A DNA stretch of 64,000 nt from Bacillota bacterium (GTDB lineage Bacteria > Bacillota > TC1), in contig JAQUGR010000001.1 of NCBI GenBank assembly GCA_028683955.1, forward strand, positions 1 through 64,000, given 5' to 3'. The notes beneath the pieces are model-generated. The model had not been told where the DNA came from. It was given only the letters and a program-made list of their open reading frames with translations, and did not search any database. The position numbers were made by a program, and so were the translations under genes. This document shows, piece after piece, positions 56,164-64,000 of the stretch (positions are counted from its first letter, which is position 1; every line of letters begins with the position of its first letter).

Positions 56164-57211
56164 GTTACCACCAAAAAAGAATTTGGAAACAATTAAAGTT
56201 TTAAAACAATTATCCAAGGCTAATAAATCTCTTGCTGAGTTAAAGGGGTTTTCAGATACTATTCCTAATAAACATATATTAATAAATGCAGTGATGATAA
56301 ATGAAGCTAAAGATAGTTCTGAAATAGAAAATATAATAACAACCCATGATGACCTTTATAAAGCTTTGAGCAATTCTAGTAGTACAAGTGCTGAAGCAAA
56401 AGAAGTAGTTAACTATAGGTCTGCTTTATGGCGCGGTTTTGAATTATTAAAAAGTAATGAAATGTTAACTACTAATATGATAGTAGAGATACAAAGTATT
56501 GTTGAAAATAATCTTAGTGGTATAAGAAAACTTCCTGGTACTGTTTTAAGAAATGAAAGAACCGGAAAAACTATATATACACCACCAAATGGTGAAAGTG
56601 AAATAAGATCGTTACTTGGTAATCTTGAAAAGTATATGAATGAAGATTCAAATGATATTGATCCCCTAATAAAACTAGCTGTTATACATTATCAATTTGA
56701 AAGTATCCATCCATTTTATGATGGAAACGGTAGAACAGGAAGAATACTAAATATTTTATATTTAGTATTAATGGGATTATTAGATAGTCCAATACTATAC
56801 TTAAGTAAATATATCATAAGAAATAAGTCGGAATATTATAGGCTGTTTCAAGATGTTAGAGTAAATGAAAACTTTGAAGATTGGATTGTCTATATACTTA
56901 AAGGAGTTGAAGAGACGGCTGTTGAAGCATTAGATCTTGTGAAAAGAATAAATAGTGAAATGGGAATAATTACTAAGGAAATTAAAGAAAAACTTCCTAA
57001 GATTTATTCTAAGGAATTAATTGATCTACTTTTTTATGAGTTCTATACAAAGATTACTTATATTGAAAAGGGTTTGTCAATAACAAGAAAAACTGCAAGT
57101 AGTTATCTTTCAATGCTAGAAAAAGAAGGATTCCTGGTTTCAGAGAAATTAGGCAAGGAAAGAATTTATCAAAATAAAAGATTATATGATTTAATTAAAT
57201 ATGATAAATAG
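56141..57211 (+). CDS. Fic-family protein (AMPylase type)
   Basis: A 356-residue Fic protein. The catalytic loop is HPFYDGNGRTGR with H190. The inhibitory-helix motif SSEIEN (S59...E63-N64), of the (S/T)-x3-E-(G/N) kind, is N-terminal, so this is a self-inhibited class II Fic. The C-terminal 90 residues resemble a winged helix (SITRKTASSYLSMLEKEGFLVSEKLGKERIY). It would transfer AMP to a protein Tyr or Thr; the target is unknown. The ATG has AAGGAG at 56125-56130. It is a single gene, not linked to a small antitoxin. Confidence 0.92.
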   Translation: MNMEKLPMLPPKKNLETIKVLKQLSKANKSLAELKGFSDTIPNKHILINAVMINEAKDSSEIENIITTHDDLYKALSNSSSTSAEAKEVVNYRSALWRGFELLKSNEMLTTNMIVEIQSIVENNLSGIRKLPGTVLRNERTGKTIYTPPNGESEIRSLLGNLEKYMNEDSNDIDPLIKLAVIHYQFESIHPFYDGNGRTGRILNILYLVLMGLLDSPILYLSKYIIRNKSEYYRLFQDVRVNENFEDWIVYILKGVEETAVEALDLVKRINSEMGIITKEIKEKLPKIYSKELIDLLFYEFYTKITYIEKGLSITRKTASSYLSMLEKEGFLVSEKLGKERIYQNKRLYDLIKYDK

Positions 57212-57250
57212 AAAAAGCAAAACCCTCTTTTTAGAGGGTTTTGCTTTTTC
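57211..57250. terminator. Bidirectional terminator
   Basis: GAAAAAGCAAAACCCTCT (57211-57228) and its complement (57233-57250) form an 18 bp stem between the convergent fic and DUF2249 genes. Confidence 0.93.
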
Positions 57251-57253
57251 TAT

Positions 57254-57487
57254 TTATTTTTTAGTTACTGAAACTCTCCAGATATCTGGTCCTTCTTCAA
57301 GGTATTCCCATTCGAATTGATCGGGCTTTTCTGCCATGAATTGATAATATAGTGGTTTAGGATCGTGATCATTTATCAATTCCATTTTCTCATCTGATTT
57401 TAAGCTTTCGAAGGCATTAAAGATAGTTGGATGTTTAAGTTTTGGTTCATATTCTCTAGCATCTACACTTGTAGTAAAATTTTCCAT
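57254..57487 (-). CDS. DUF2249 domain protein
   Basis: 77 residues from ATG 57487 (GGAAG 9-13 bases upstream; an earlier ATG at 57529 precedes it). It carries the DUF2249 hallmarks HPTIFNAFESL, ELINDHDPKPLYYQF and FEWEYLEEGPDIWRVSV. The family is often found fused to or next to hemerythrin, metal-sulfur or nitrogen-oxide-related proteins; its role is not established. No such neighbour directly adjoins it here. Confidence 0.88.
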   Translation of the reverse strand: MENFTTSVDAREYEPKLKHPTIFNAFESLKSDEKMELINDHDPKPLYYQFMAEKPDQFEWEYLEEGPDIWRVSVTKK

Positions 57488-57607
57488 TAGTTGTGACTTC
57501 CTTTCTAGTTTTGTTATTATATTTGACATTGTACTATAGTTTGGGCGATTAAGAAGTATCCCTAGCTACGGTTTTTTGAATATAATAAAAAACATTAAAA
57601 TGTCAGA

Positions 57608-57910
57608 CTAATAAAAAGCGATAATAAAATAGACTAATACTACTAAGTTTAATGATGCATAAATAAATAATAAAGTTTTACTAATCTTATTCCATAAATT
57701 CCAGCGCTTTATTGCTAGGTGAATAGCATATGTTGTATGAAAAGCAAATGCAATTTGTGCTGGAATAAATAAGTATTGTAAATGTATAAGGGATGATAAC
57801 TGAGGTATTAGTATCCTTTTTACTGTATCAAGACCTGAAAGCATATAAGTAATGAAGGAAGCTAAAAGTATCCAGGCTGCAATTCGATCAAGTTTAGAGA
57901 TCAGCTTCAT
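57608..57910 (-). CDS. Small three-helix membrane protein, partner of the molybdoprotein
   Basis: 100 residues from ATG 57910 (GAGGAT 7-12 bases upstream), overlapping the end of the molybdopterin-domain gene by 17 bases. Three membrane helices (about 9-28, 38-62 and 68-98). Histidines in SSLIHLQY, AFHTTYAIHL lie near the membrane faces and could bind heme, in the way the MsrQ/YedZ-type partner serves a molybdoprotein. This is inferred from the gene pair; no cytochrome family match can be claimed. Confidence 0.65.
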   Translation of the reverse strand: MKLISKLDRIAAWILLASFITYMLSGLDTVKRILIPQLSSLIHLQYLFIPAQIAFAFHTTYAIHLAIKRWNLWNKISKTLLFIYASLNLVVLVYFIIAFY

Positions 57911-58544
57911 TGCTATATCCTCTACTTTCCCAATATCCTTTATAGTTTTTATCACTTGATAATTCTATTCGATTAATCCATTTAGCCCATTTATAACCTA
58001 ACTTATCTTCTGCAACTAACTGGAATGGATAACCTCTTTCTGGAGGTAATACTAAACCGTTCATTTTATAAGCCAATATTATATTTTTATCAATAATAGT
58101 ATTTAATGGAAGAGAAGTGGTATAACCATCAACTGAATAAAAAATAACAGTATTGGCATTACTTTGTACATTAACTTTATCTAATAAATCCTTAAGCAAA
58201 AAACCTTCCCACAGGATATCTACACTCCAGCCTTCAACGCAATTAAGCCTGACTACTTTTGTGTATTTTGTGTTTGTTAGTATTTCATCATAGGTAAAAT
58301 CTTCTTGTTTATCAACAAGACCATCAATTGTTAGTTTATATTTTGTGATATCAACATTTTGAGGTCCTGATATAGAATTTTCTCTAAAGTCAGTAATAGA
58401 GGATAAATCCTTACCTTGGTAATCTTTTATTTCTGTTTTAGCCAGTTCTTTAAGATTGTCATTTGTTGATACATTGCTACATCCGGCAAAGGTTAACAGA
58501 AAAAATAGACTTAAGGTTATTATAAATATTTCTTTAATTTTCAT
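57894..58544 (-). CDS. Sulfite-oxidase-fold molybdopterin-binding lipoprotein
   Basis: A 216-residue protein with a lipobox (LTFAGC, C22), hence anchored outside the membrane. The molybdopterin-binding oxidoreductase domain has the Cys ligand in RLNCVEGWSVDILWEG (C102) and family segments YTTSLPL, ILAYKMNGLVLPPERGYPFQLV and WINRIEL. Relatives include the SUOX/MsrP family. The acceptor is unknown. GAGGAG precedes the ATG. It overlaps a small membrane partner, and molybdate genes lie 3-6 kb away. Confidence 0.88.
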   Translation of the reverse strand: MKIKEIFIITLSLFFLLTFAGCSNVSTNDNLKELAKTEIKDYQGKDLSSITDFRENSISGPQNVDITKYKLTIDGLVDKQEDFTYDEILTNTKYTKVVRLNCVEGWSVDILWEGFLLKDLLDKVNVQSNANTVIFYSVDGYTTSLPLNTIIDKNIILAYKMNGLVLPPERGYPFQLVAEDKLGYKWAKWINRIELSSDKNYKGYWESRGYSNEADL

Positions 58545-58713
58545 AATTTTAATCTCCTCGCTATAATAAAGTGTTCTTTATTATTACTTCTAATATTAGT
58601 TTACCATGAAATTGGCATTTTGGACTTTATAATCATACTAAAAGATTATATAATTATAAGGTATAAATTAAAAATTGAAAAAGATATAGGAAATAATTTA
58701 AAAGGAGAATAAA

Positions 58714-60000
58714 ATGGGCAAAACATTAGTAGAAAAAATATTTGATGCACACAGAGTAGAGCAACCATATCCTGATACTCATGTATTAAAATTAGACAGA
58801 GTCTTCTGTCATGAAATAACTACACCAATCGCTATTACAGATTTAATGGCTAGAGGTAAAGACAGGGTCTTTGATCCATCTAAGATTAAAGCGGTAATCG
58901 ATCACGTAACTCCAGCCAAAGATTCTAAAACAGCTGAACAAGGGAAAATTTTGCGTGACTGGGCTAGAAGACATGAAATAAAAGATTTTTTTGATATTGG
59001 TAGAAATGGCGTATGTCATGCAATATTCCCTGAGAAAGGTTTTGTGAGACCAGGGTATACCATTATAATGGGTGACTCACATACTTGCACTCATGGGGCA
59101 TTTGGTGCCTTTGCTGCGGGTGTAGGAACAACTGACCTTGAGGTTGGAATATTAAAAGGAGTTTGTGCTTTTAAATCACCTAAAACTATAAAATTCAATT
59201 TAAAAGGCAGCTTACAACCTGGAGTTTATGCTAAAGATTTAATTCTTTTTATAATAAAGGAATTAACAGTTAATGGCGCAACAAATATGGCTATAGAATT
59301 TACTGGACCTGTTGTTGATGAAATGTCTATGGAATCACGTATGACTTTGTGTAACATGGCAATTGAAGCAGGTGGGACTGTTGGTATCTGTTATCCTGAC
59401 ATGACAACTGTAGAGTACTTATGGGAATATATTAAAGATGAATTTGGCTCTAAAGAAGAAGCTTTGAAGAATTATTCTAAATGGGTTTCTGATGCAGATG
59501 CATCTTATGAAAAAATATATGAATATGATATATCTAAATTGGAACCTATGGTTACTTTTGGTTATAAGCCTGATCAAGTAAAATCAGTTAATGAAATGAC
59601 TGGTACTAAAATTGATCAAATATATATCGGCAGTTGTACCAATGGTCGTATTGAAGATTTAAGAATTGCCGCTGGTATTTTAAAAGGGAAGATGATTAGT
59701 GACAATGTAAGAGCTATTGTTAGCCCAGCGACTCCGGCAATTTATACTATGGCTTTAAAAGAAGGGCTGATTGAAATCTTCCAAAGTGCAGGATTTTGTG
59801 TTACAAACCCGACTTGTGGTGCTTGTCTTGGTATGAGTAATGGCGTTCTTGCTAGTGGTGAGGCTTGTGCTTCAACAACTAATCGTAATTTTAATGGTAG
59901 AATGGGTAAAGGTGGTGTAGTTCATCTTATGAGTCCAGCGACTGCTGCGGCTTCTGCAATAACTGGAACTATAGTCAATTCCCAATTGTATAAAGGATAA
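58714..60000 (+). CDS. leuC: 3-isopropylmalate/citramalate dehydratase large subunit
   Basis: A 428-residue aconitase-family protein of the short (LeuC-2/HacA-like) type. Fe-S Cys motifs are IGSCTNGRIEDLR (first Cys) and NPTCGACLG (two Cys). Residues such as GDSHTCTHGAFGAFAAGVGTTD are conserved. With leuD it isomerises 2- to 3-isopropylmalate, and in citramalate-pathway organisms citramalate to methylmalate. The rest of that pathway (leuB, cimA) is 50 kb away. The ATG has AAAGGAG at 58700-58706. leuD follows at once. Confidence 0.95.
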   Translation: MGKTLVEKIFDAHRVEQPYPDTHVLKLDRVFCHEITTPIAITDLMARGKDRVFDPSKIKAVIDHVTPAKDSKTAEQGKILRDWARRHEIKDFFDIGRNGVCHAIFPEKGFVRPGYTIIMGDSHTCTHGAFGAFAAGVGTTDLEVGILKGVCAFKSPKTIKFNLKGSLQPGVYAKDLILFIIKELTVNGATNMAIEFTGPVVDEMSMESRMTLCNMAIEAGGTVGICYPDMTTVEYLWEYIKDEFGSKEEALKNYSKWVSDADASYEKIYEYDISKLEPMVTFGYKPDQVKSVNEMTGTKIDQIYIGSCTNGRIEDLRIAAGILKGKMISDNVRAIVSPATPAIYTMALKEGLIEIFQSAGFCVTNPTCGACLGMSNGVLASGEACASTTNRNFNGRMGKGGVVHLMSPATAAASAITGTIVNSQLYKG

Positions 60001-60012
60001 ATGGTGATAATA

Positions 60013-60537
60013 ATGAAGAATTTTAATGGAAAAGTTTTATTTTTAGATAGAAGTGATATTAACACCGATGAAATAATTCCGGCTAAGTATCTAACTGAAA
60101 TAACTAAGGAAGCCTTAAAACCATATCTTTTAGAGGATTTATCTTTAAAGGGTTTTGATAATAAAGAAGATATTAAGGATAAGGTAGTAGTAGTTACTAG
60201 AGAAAATTTTGGTTGTGGCTCTTCTAGGGAACATGCACCTTGGGCATTGGAAGTTAATGGTATTAATGTAGTTATAGCAGAGAGTTTTGCAAGGATTTTT
60301 AGACAGAATATGTTTAATTGTGGAATGATGGCTATAGAATTGCCGAAGGAAAAGATTGATAATTTGTTTAACAATTATTCTGGATCAATAACTAATATTG
60401 AAGTTGATATTGAAAAGGCTAAGTTGTTTGTAACTTCAAGTGAGCAGTCTGAAGTGATTGACTTTGAACTAGGTGGTTTTGACAAGGTTTTAGTACAAGA
60501 AGGCGGCTGGGTTAATTATGCCGACAATAGATACTAG
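60013..60537 (+). CDS. leuD: 3-isopropylmalate/citramalate dehydratase small subunit
   Basis: 174 residues from ATG 60013 (the leuC stop is at 59998-60000; an in-frame ATG at 60001 is possible). The swivel domain keeps NTDEIIPAKYL and the substrate loop GCGSSREHAPWAL. It pairs with LeuC. The two genes are separated by 12 bases, and the unit ends at a terminator 34 bases downstream. Confidence 0.95.
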   Translation: MKNFNGKVLFLDRSDINTDEIIPAKYLTEITKEALKPYLLEDLSLKGFDNKEDIKDKVVVVTRENFGCGSSREHAPWALEVNGINVVIAESFARIFRQNMFNCGMMAIELPKEKIDNLFNNYSGSITNIEVDIEKAKLFVTSSEQSEVIDFELGGFDKVLVQEGGWVNYADNRY

Positions 60538-60570
60538 CATATCCCAAAAAATAATATTAATATAAATTAG

Positions 60571-60610
60571 AAAAAGACTTATGGATTAAGGTTTCATAGG
60601 TCTTTTTTAT
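60571..60610 (+). terminator. Intrinsic terminator after leuCD
   Basis: AAAAAGACTTATG pairs with CATAGGTCTTTTT with one G-T pair, loop GATTAAGGTTT, then a T run. Confidence 0.85.
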
Positions 60611-60721
60611 TAAGCATATTTGACTATATTAAAATATAATGTTAAATTAACTAAAGAGAACTAAAAAGAACTAAAGCAAATTAAAAAGATGGGAAAATAT
60701 AAAAGATTGGAGAGAATATTA

Positions 60722-61570
60722 ATGTTTGAGCTACTAGATTATGAAATTGATAAGTTAATAGAAGAAGATGTACCCTATTTAGACTTAACATCACATTTAT
60801 TGGATATAAAAGGAGATGTTGGACGAATTAAAATTTTTACAAGAGAAAAAGGTATTGCTTGTGGTACAGAAGAAGTAATTAAAATATTTAAAAAATTTGA
60901 TATTGAAATGGAGTCTTGTATTTATAGTGGTGAACATATGAGCAAGGGGGACAATATAATTATTGGTAAAGGTAAAGTGGATAATTTACATAAAGCATGG
61001 AAAGTGTCACAAAATATTTTAGACCATTGTAGTGGTATTGCTACCAAAACTTATAATATGTTAGAGAAGGCTAGAAGAAACAATTCTGATATGATGATTT
61101 TAACAACAAGAAAATCATTTCCTGGAACTAGAAAATTAGCAACAAAAGCTATCATGGCTGGTGGTGGATTACCACATAGACTAAATATGTCAGAAACTAT
61201 TCTAGTATTTAAAAATCATCTTAATCTGATTGGTGGAATTGATGGTTTAATAAAAAGAATGCCAGCTTTGCGCAGTAAAGCATGTGAAAAAAAAATATTG
61301 GTAGAAACAGCTGACTTAACGGATGCTAAAAGACTGGCTGCAGCTGGAGTTCATGCTATACAATTTGAAAAATTAATCTATGATCATTTAAAAGATCATG
61401 TTGCAGAATTGAAAAAGGAATATCCTGATATTACAATTTTAGTAGCAGGTGGAATTAACGAACAAAATGTTGAAACATATTCTGATAAAAATATAGATGG
61501 TATAATAACCTCTTGTCTATATGAGGCCAAACCATTGGACTGTGGGACTAAAATAGAACTTGTAGAATAA
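60722..61570 (+). CDS. modD: ModD, molybdenum-associated QPRTase-family protein
   Basis: 282 residues from ATG 60722 (GAGAGA upstream; an ATG at 60689 lies earlier). A quinolinate-phosphoribosyltransferase-fold protein with the ModD-type pattern: PYLDLTSHLL, FTREKGIACGTEE, LDHCSGIATKTY, ILTTRKSFPGTRKLATKAI, GGLPHRLNMSETILVF. ModD lies in molybdate-transport loci, but its reaction is not settled. The neighbouring Mo regulator and ModA support the call over NadC. Confidence 0.85.
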   Translation: MFELLDYEIDKLIEEDVPYLDLTSHLLDIKGDVGRIKIFTREKGIACGTEEVIKIFKKFDIEMESCIYSGEHMSKGDNIIIGKGKVDNLHKAWKVSQNILDHCSGIATKTYNMLEKARRNNSDMMILTTRKSFPGTRKLATKAIMAGGGLPHRLNMSETILVFKNHLNLIGGIDGLIKRMPALRSKACEKKILVETADLTDAKRLAAAGVHAIQFEKLIYDHLKDHVAELKKEYPDITILVAGGINEQNVETYSDKNIDGIITSCLYEAKPLDCGTKIELVE

Positions 61571-61571
61571 C

Positions 61572-61602
61572 AAAAAAACCTCTTTAATAGAGGTTTTTTT
61601 TA
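61572..61602. terminator. Intrinsic terminator
   Basis: AAAAAAACCTCT / AGAGGTTTTTTT with loop TTAAT, between the convergent modD and HTH-TOBE genes. Confidence 0.88.
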
Positions 61603-61673
61603 TTGAATATGTTGTATTCTGAATTTTTTTCTTTTATATTGTTATCGCTTATTAGTTTATATCTATTGGTATA

Positions 61674-62195
61674 TTACTTATATACTTTCACTGACATAGT
61701 TTTAAAGATAACGTATAAATTTTTCCCTTTTTCAATATTCATTGAAGTAAATGATTTTTTAGTAATTATTGCTGAAATTGTAATTCCTATATCAAGAGTT
61801 ACCTTTACGCTTGTTCCCTCATCCATAATATTAACAACACTACCTTTATAGTTGTTATTAGCACTAGTATGAATTGGTTCTTTACTTAACAATATATCAT
61901 CTGGATGGACAGATACTTTTACTTTACCCCTAAGTTCAGTATTAACATTTATATTTATGTTATCAACTAAGGCTGTAACAATATCACCATCAGCCTTTAT
62001 TTCAGCTTCATATATATTTGATGAACCTTTAGCTCTTTGGAGATATTGGTTGAATTGATCACCTGATATACGCAATTGCTTGCCTAAGCGGTGTGCATCC
62101 AAATCACCACGTTTAATCATTTCATAAACAGTATATTTAGTAATTTTAAGTTTATTTGCTATTTCTTCAGGAGTGTATAAGTCTTCTATATTCAT
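61674..62195 (-). CDS. HTH-TOBE regulator of molybdate genes
   Basis: A 173-residue protein: an excisionase/MerR-like helix-turn-helix (about 6-53: LYTPEEIANKLKITKYTVYEMIKRG) and a C-terminal TOBE/Mop-type domain (about 90-170: VSVHPDDILLSKEP and YKGSVVNIMDEGTSVKVTLDIG). The latter binds molybdate or tungstate in ModE and Mop proteins. It is divergent from modA, so it most likely controls it. A minus-strand AGAGGTAGA region precedes the ATG. Confidence 0.85.
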   Translation of the reverse strand: MNIEDLYTPEEIANKLKITKYTVYEMIKRGDLDAHRLGKQLRISGDQFNQYLQRAKGSSNIYEAEIKADGDIVTALVDNININVNTELRGKVKVSVHPDDILLSKEPIHTSANNNYKGSVVNIMDEGTSVKVTLDIGITISAIITKKSFTSMNIEKGKNLYVIFKTMSVKVYK

Positions 62196-62288
62196 ATCTT
62201 CTACCTCTTCAATTATATTGCACTTTATTTTTTTATTCTAACATAAGGTTAATAAGATAACAATCTAAGATAAATACAAGAAATGTTA

Positions 62289-62358
62289 TTGACAATCATA
62301 TTGTGTTTTAATATAATGTTTTTAGTTGATAATAGTTTGGTTTAGTTGGTTTTAGTTG
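62289..62358 (+). promoter_or_regulatory. modA promoter with three phased TTTAGTTG repeats
   Basis: A consensus promoter, TTGACA (62289-62294) 17 bases TATAAT (62312-62317), is followed by direct repeats TTTAGTTG at 62321-62328, 62341-62348 and 62351-62358. Their 20- and 10-base steps put them on one face of the helix just after the transcription start, which fits a roadblock operator for the divergent HTH-TOBE protein. Confidence 0.7.
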
Positions 62359-62409
62359 TGTATAGATTAGCTAAATCTTTCAAGATTATAGATAGAAAGA
62401 GGAGAGACT

Positions 62410-63198
62410 ATGAAAAAAAAACTAAGTTTGATTCTATTATTTCTGGCTATGCTTTTTATTTTTGCCGGATGTAACAGTACTGAAAAAACAGATGATAGTA
62501 CTGAACCGGTTACTATTACCATAGCAGTTGCAGCTAGCTTGAAAAATACTATGGATGAGGAAATTATTCCAGCATTCCAAAAACAATATCCTAATATTAG
62601 GGTAGAAGCTACATATGATAGCTCTGGAAAGCTCCAATCACAAATTGAAGCAGGAGCAGTAATAGACGTATTTATGTCAGCGGCAACTAAACAAATGACT
62701 GCACTAAATGATAAAGGTCTATTACTAGAAAATTCAGTTGTAGATTTATTAGAAAATAAGATTGTACTAATAGTACCAACAAATAGTAGTAATGATATAA
62801 ATAGTTTTACTAATATCACAAAAGCTAATAATATTGGACTTGGAGATCCTGCAAGTGTTCCAGCAGGTCAATATGGAAAAGAAGCTTTGGTTAACTTAAA
62901 ATTATGGGATCAAATTTCTGCTAAAATAAGTCTAGGCACAAATGTTACCCAAGTTTTAAATTGGGTAGCTGAAGGCAGTGCTGATGCAGGGGTTGTCTAT
63001 GCAACTGATGCAATTTCTAATAAAAATGTTAAAATAGTAGAAGAAGCCCCTTCTGAGAGTGTTTCTAAAGTAATATATCCACTAGGCATTATCAAAGCAA
63101 CAGAAAATGAAGAATCAGCTAAAAAGTTTGTAGAATTTCTACAAACTAAAGATATGCTAGATATTTTTGTATCTTATGGTTTTACTGCTATAAATTAA
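62410..63198 (+). CDS. modA: Molybdate/tungstate ABC transporter substrate-binding lipoprotein
   Basis: A 262-residue type II binding protein with a lipobox (LFIFAGC, Cys about 21). Family motifs are VAASLKNTMDEEIIPAFQ, YDSSGKLQSQIEAGAV, MSAATKQM, GDPASVPAGQYGKEAL, VTQVLNWVAEGSADAGVVY. It captures the oxyanion outside and hands it to ModBC, not in view. AGAGGAGAG precedes the ATG by 5-12 bases. A second, closely related copy follows in tandem. Confidence 0.94.
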   Translation: MKKKLSLILLFLAMLFIFAGCNSTEKTDDSTEPVTITIAVAASLKNTMDEEIIPAFQKQYPNIRVEATYDSSGKLQSQIEAGAVIDVFMSAATKQMTALNDKGLLLENSVVDLLENKIVLIVPTNSSNDINSFTNITKANNIGLGDPASVPAGQYGKEALVNLKLWDQISAKISLGTNVTQVLNWVAEGSADAGVVYATDAISNKNVKIVEEAPSESVSKVIYPLGIIKATENEESAKKFVEFLQTKDMLDIFVSYGFTAIN

Positions 63199-63242
63199 AA
63201 GGTTGTTATAATTCAAGATAATAGATAAAAAAAGGAGAGACT

Positions 63243-64000
63243 ATGAAAAAAAGACTAAGTTTAATTGTGTTATTAATGGTTATGATTTTTATTTTTGCCG
63301 GATGTAATAAAACTGCAAACGTCGATGAAGACTCAGAGCCTGTCACTATTACACTTGCTGTAGCAGCAGGTTTAAAAAATGTTATGGATAAAGAAATAAT
63401 TCCTGCTTTTCAAAAAGAGTATCCAAATATTAAAACACAGGTTACATATGATAATGCGGGTAATTTACAAAACCAAATCGAATCAGGAGCTGACGTAGAT
63501 GTTTTCATATCAGCGGCCATGAAACAAATGAATGCACTAAATGACAAAGGTCTGCTACTAGAAAATTCTGTGGTAAATTTATTGGAAAATAAGATTGTGT
63601 TAATAGTACCATTAAACAGTAATAAAGGAATAAATAGTTTTACAGATATAATAAAAGCTGATAATATAGGACTAGGAGATCCAGCGAGTGTACCAGTTGG
63701 CCAATATGGAAAAGAAGCGCTAGTCAACTTGAAATTATGGGATCAGATTACTTCTAAAACAAGTATGGGCACGACTGTTACACAAGTGTTAAACTGGGTA
63801 GCAGAAGGTAGTGCAGATGCAGGAATTGTCTATGCAACTGATGCAATTTCTAATAAAAATGTTAAAGTAGTAGAAGAAGCCCCTTCGGAGAGCGTTTCGA
63901 AAGTAATATATCCAGTAGGAATTATTAAAGCAACTACCAATGAAGATTCAGCTAAGAAATTTGTAGAATTTTTGCAAACTAAAAATATGTTAGATATCTT
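63243..64000 (+). CDS. modA: Second ModA paralogue (3' end cut by the window)
   Basis: 252 codons of a ModA protein that runs off the end of the window without a stop. It begins with a lipoprotein signal (IFIFAGC) and continues VAAGLKNVMDKEIIPAFQ and DPASVPVGQYGKEAL. It is very similar to the previous copy both in protein and in DNA, including the AAAGGAGAGACTATG start region, so it is a recent tandem duplication. Ligand residues may have diverged slightly between copies (for example SS versus NN after YD). Confidence 0.93.
   Translation, partial: MKKRLSLIVLLMVMIFIFAGCNKTANVDEDSEPVTITLAVAAGLKNVMDKEIIPAFQKEYPNIKTQVTYDNAGNLQNQIESGADVDVFISAAMKQMNALNDKGLLLENSVVNLLENKIVLIVPLNSNKGINSFTDIIKADNIGLGDPASVPVGQYGKEALVNLKLWDQITSKTSMGTTVTQVLNWVAEGSADAGIVYATDAISNKNVKVVEEAPSESVSKVIYPVGIIKATTNEDSAKKFVEFLQTKNMLDI

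Noticed and set aside
63410-63727. Minus-strand frame inside the second modA
   Set aside because: It mirrors the same antisense frame in the first modA and has no independent start signals; it is a coding shadow.

Overview
The window comes from a low-GC Gram-positive bacterium, most likely an anaerobic member of the Clostridia. This rests on the strongly A/T-rich codon use, AGGAGG-type ribosome binding sites, T-box and c-di-GMP-I riboswitches, a CIRCE element, an ATG/GTG/TTG start mix, the DUF134/DUF89/DUF5320 gene set of anaerobes and an oxygen-sensitive-type dihydroxyacid dehydratase. Genus cannot be decided from the sequence. The ablA/ablB pair (N-epsilon-acetyl-beta-lysine osmolyte) would fit salt adaptation, and catalase-peroxidase, hemerythrin and a Rieske oxygenase suggest exposure to oxygen.

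Layout. 1-0.4 kb: 3' end of tuf. 0.4-9.8 kb: T-box-controlled branched-chain amino acid operon ilvE-ilvD-ilvB-ilvN-ilvB2-leuB-cimA, using the citramalate route to isoleucine; ilvC and leuA are absent and leuCD lies 50 kb away. 9.9-11.2 kb: corA and tmRNA. 11.5-14.6 kb: acetyltransferase, flavin reductase, and DUF134-DUF89 plus DUF5320 genes that share a palindromic operator-like motif. 14.9-22.6 kb: envelope genes, including a poly-gamma-glutamate hydrolase behind two complete tandem c-di-GMP-I riboswitch/terminator units, a DUF3048 lipoprotein-like protein, an LTA-synthase-like enzyme and a YczE-type membrane protein. 22.7-29.1 kb: mechanosensitive-type channel, pentapeptide protein, a pair of RsgI-middle-domain membrane proteins, hemerythrin, an IS3-family remnant with gene debris, and a second YczE paralogue. 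29.2-42.5 kb: katG, lipoproteins, a PAS-GGDEF-HD-GYP protein, a rhodanese lipoprotein, a GGDEF-EAL protein, and a frameshifted phosphoketolase overlapping a Rieske oxygenase. 43.6-48.4 kb: ablA-ablB-cupin behind a long structured leader with a terminator, then birA (with BirA operator) and bioY. 49.2-57.5 kb: divergent htpG/clpB around a CIRCE element, a transglutaminase-like exported protein, and a fic gene with repeated operator half-sites. 57.6-64 kb: a sulfite-oxidase-fold molybdoprotein with a small membrane partner, leuCD, and a molybdate cluster (modD, HTH-TOBE regulator, tandem modA).

Themes. c-di-GMP: two synthesis/degradation proteins and a double c-di-GMP sensor on an exported polymer hydrolase. 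Molybdenum: a putative Mo enzyme, transport proteins and a Mo-type regulator within 6 kb. Nutrient sensing by RNA or repressor is unusually visible here (T-box, BirA box, CIRCE, ablAB leader, fic and modA repeats). Decay is limited to an IS fragment, two or three broken small membrane genes and the phosphoketolase frameshift.
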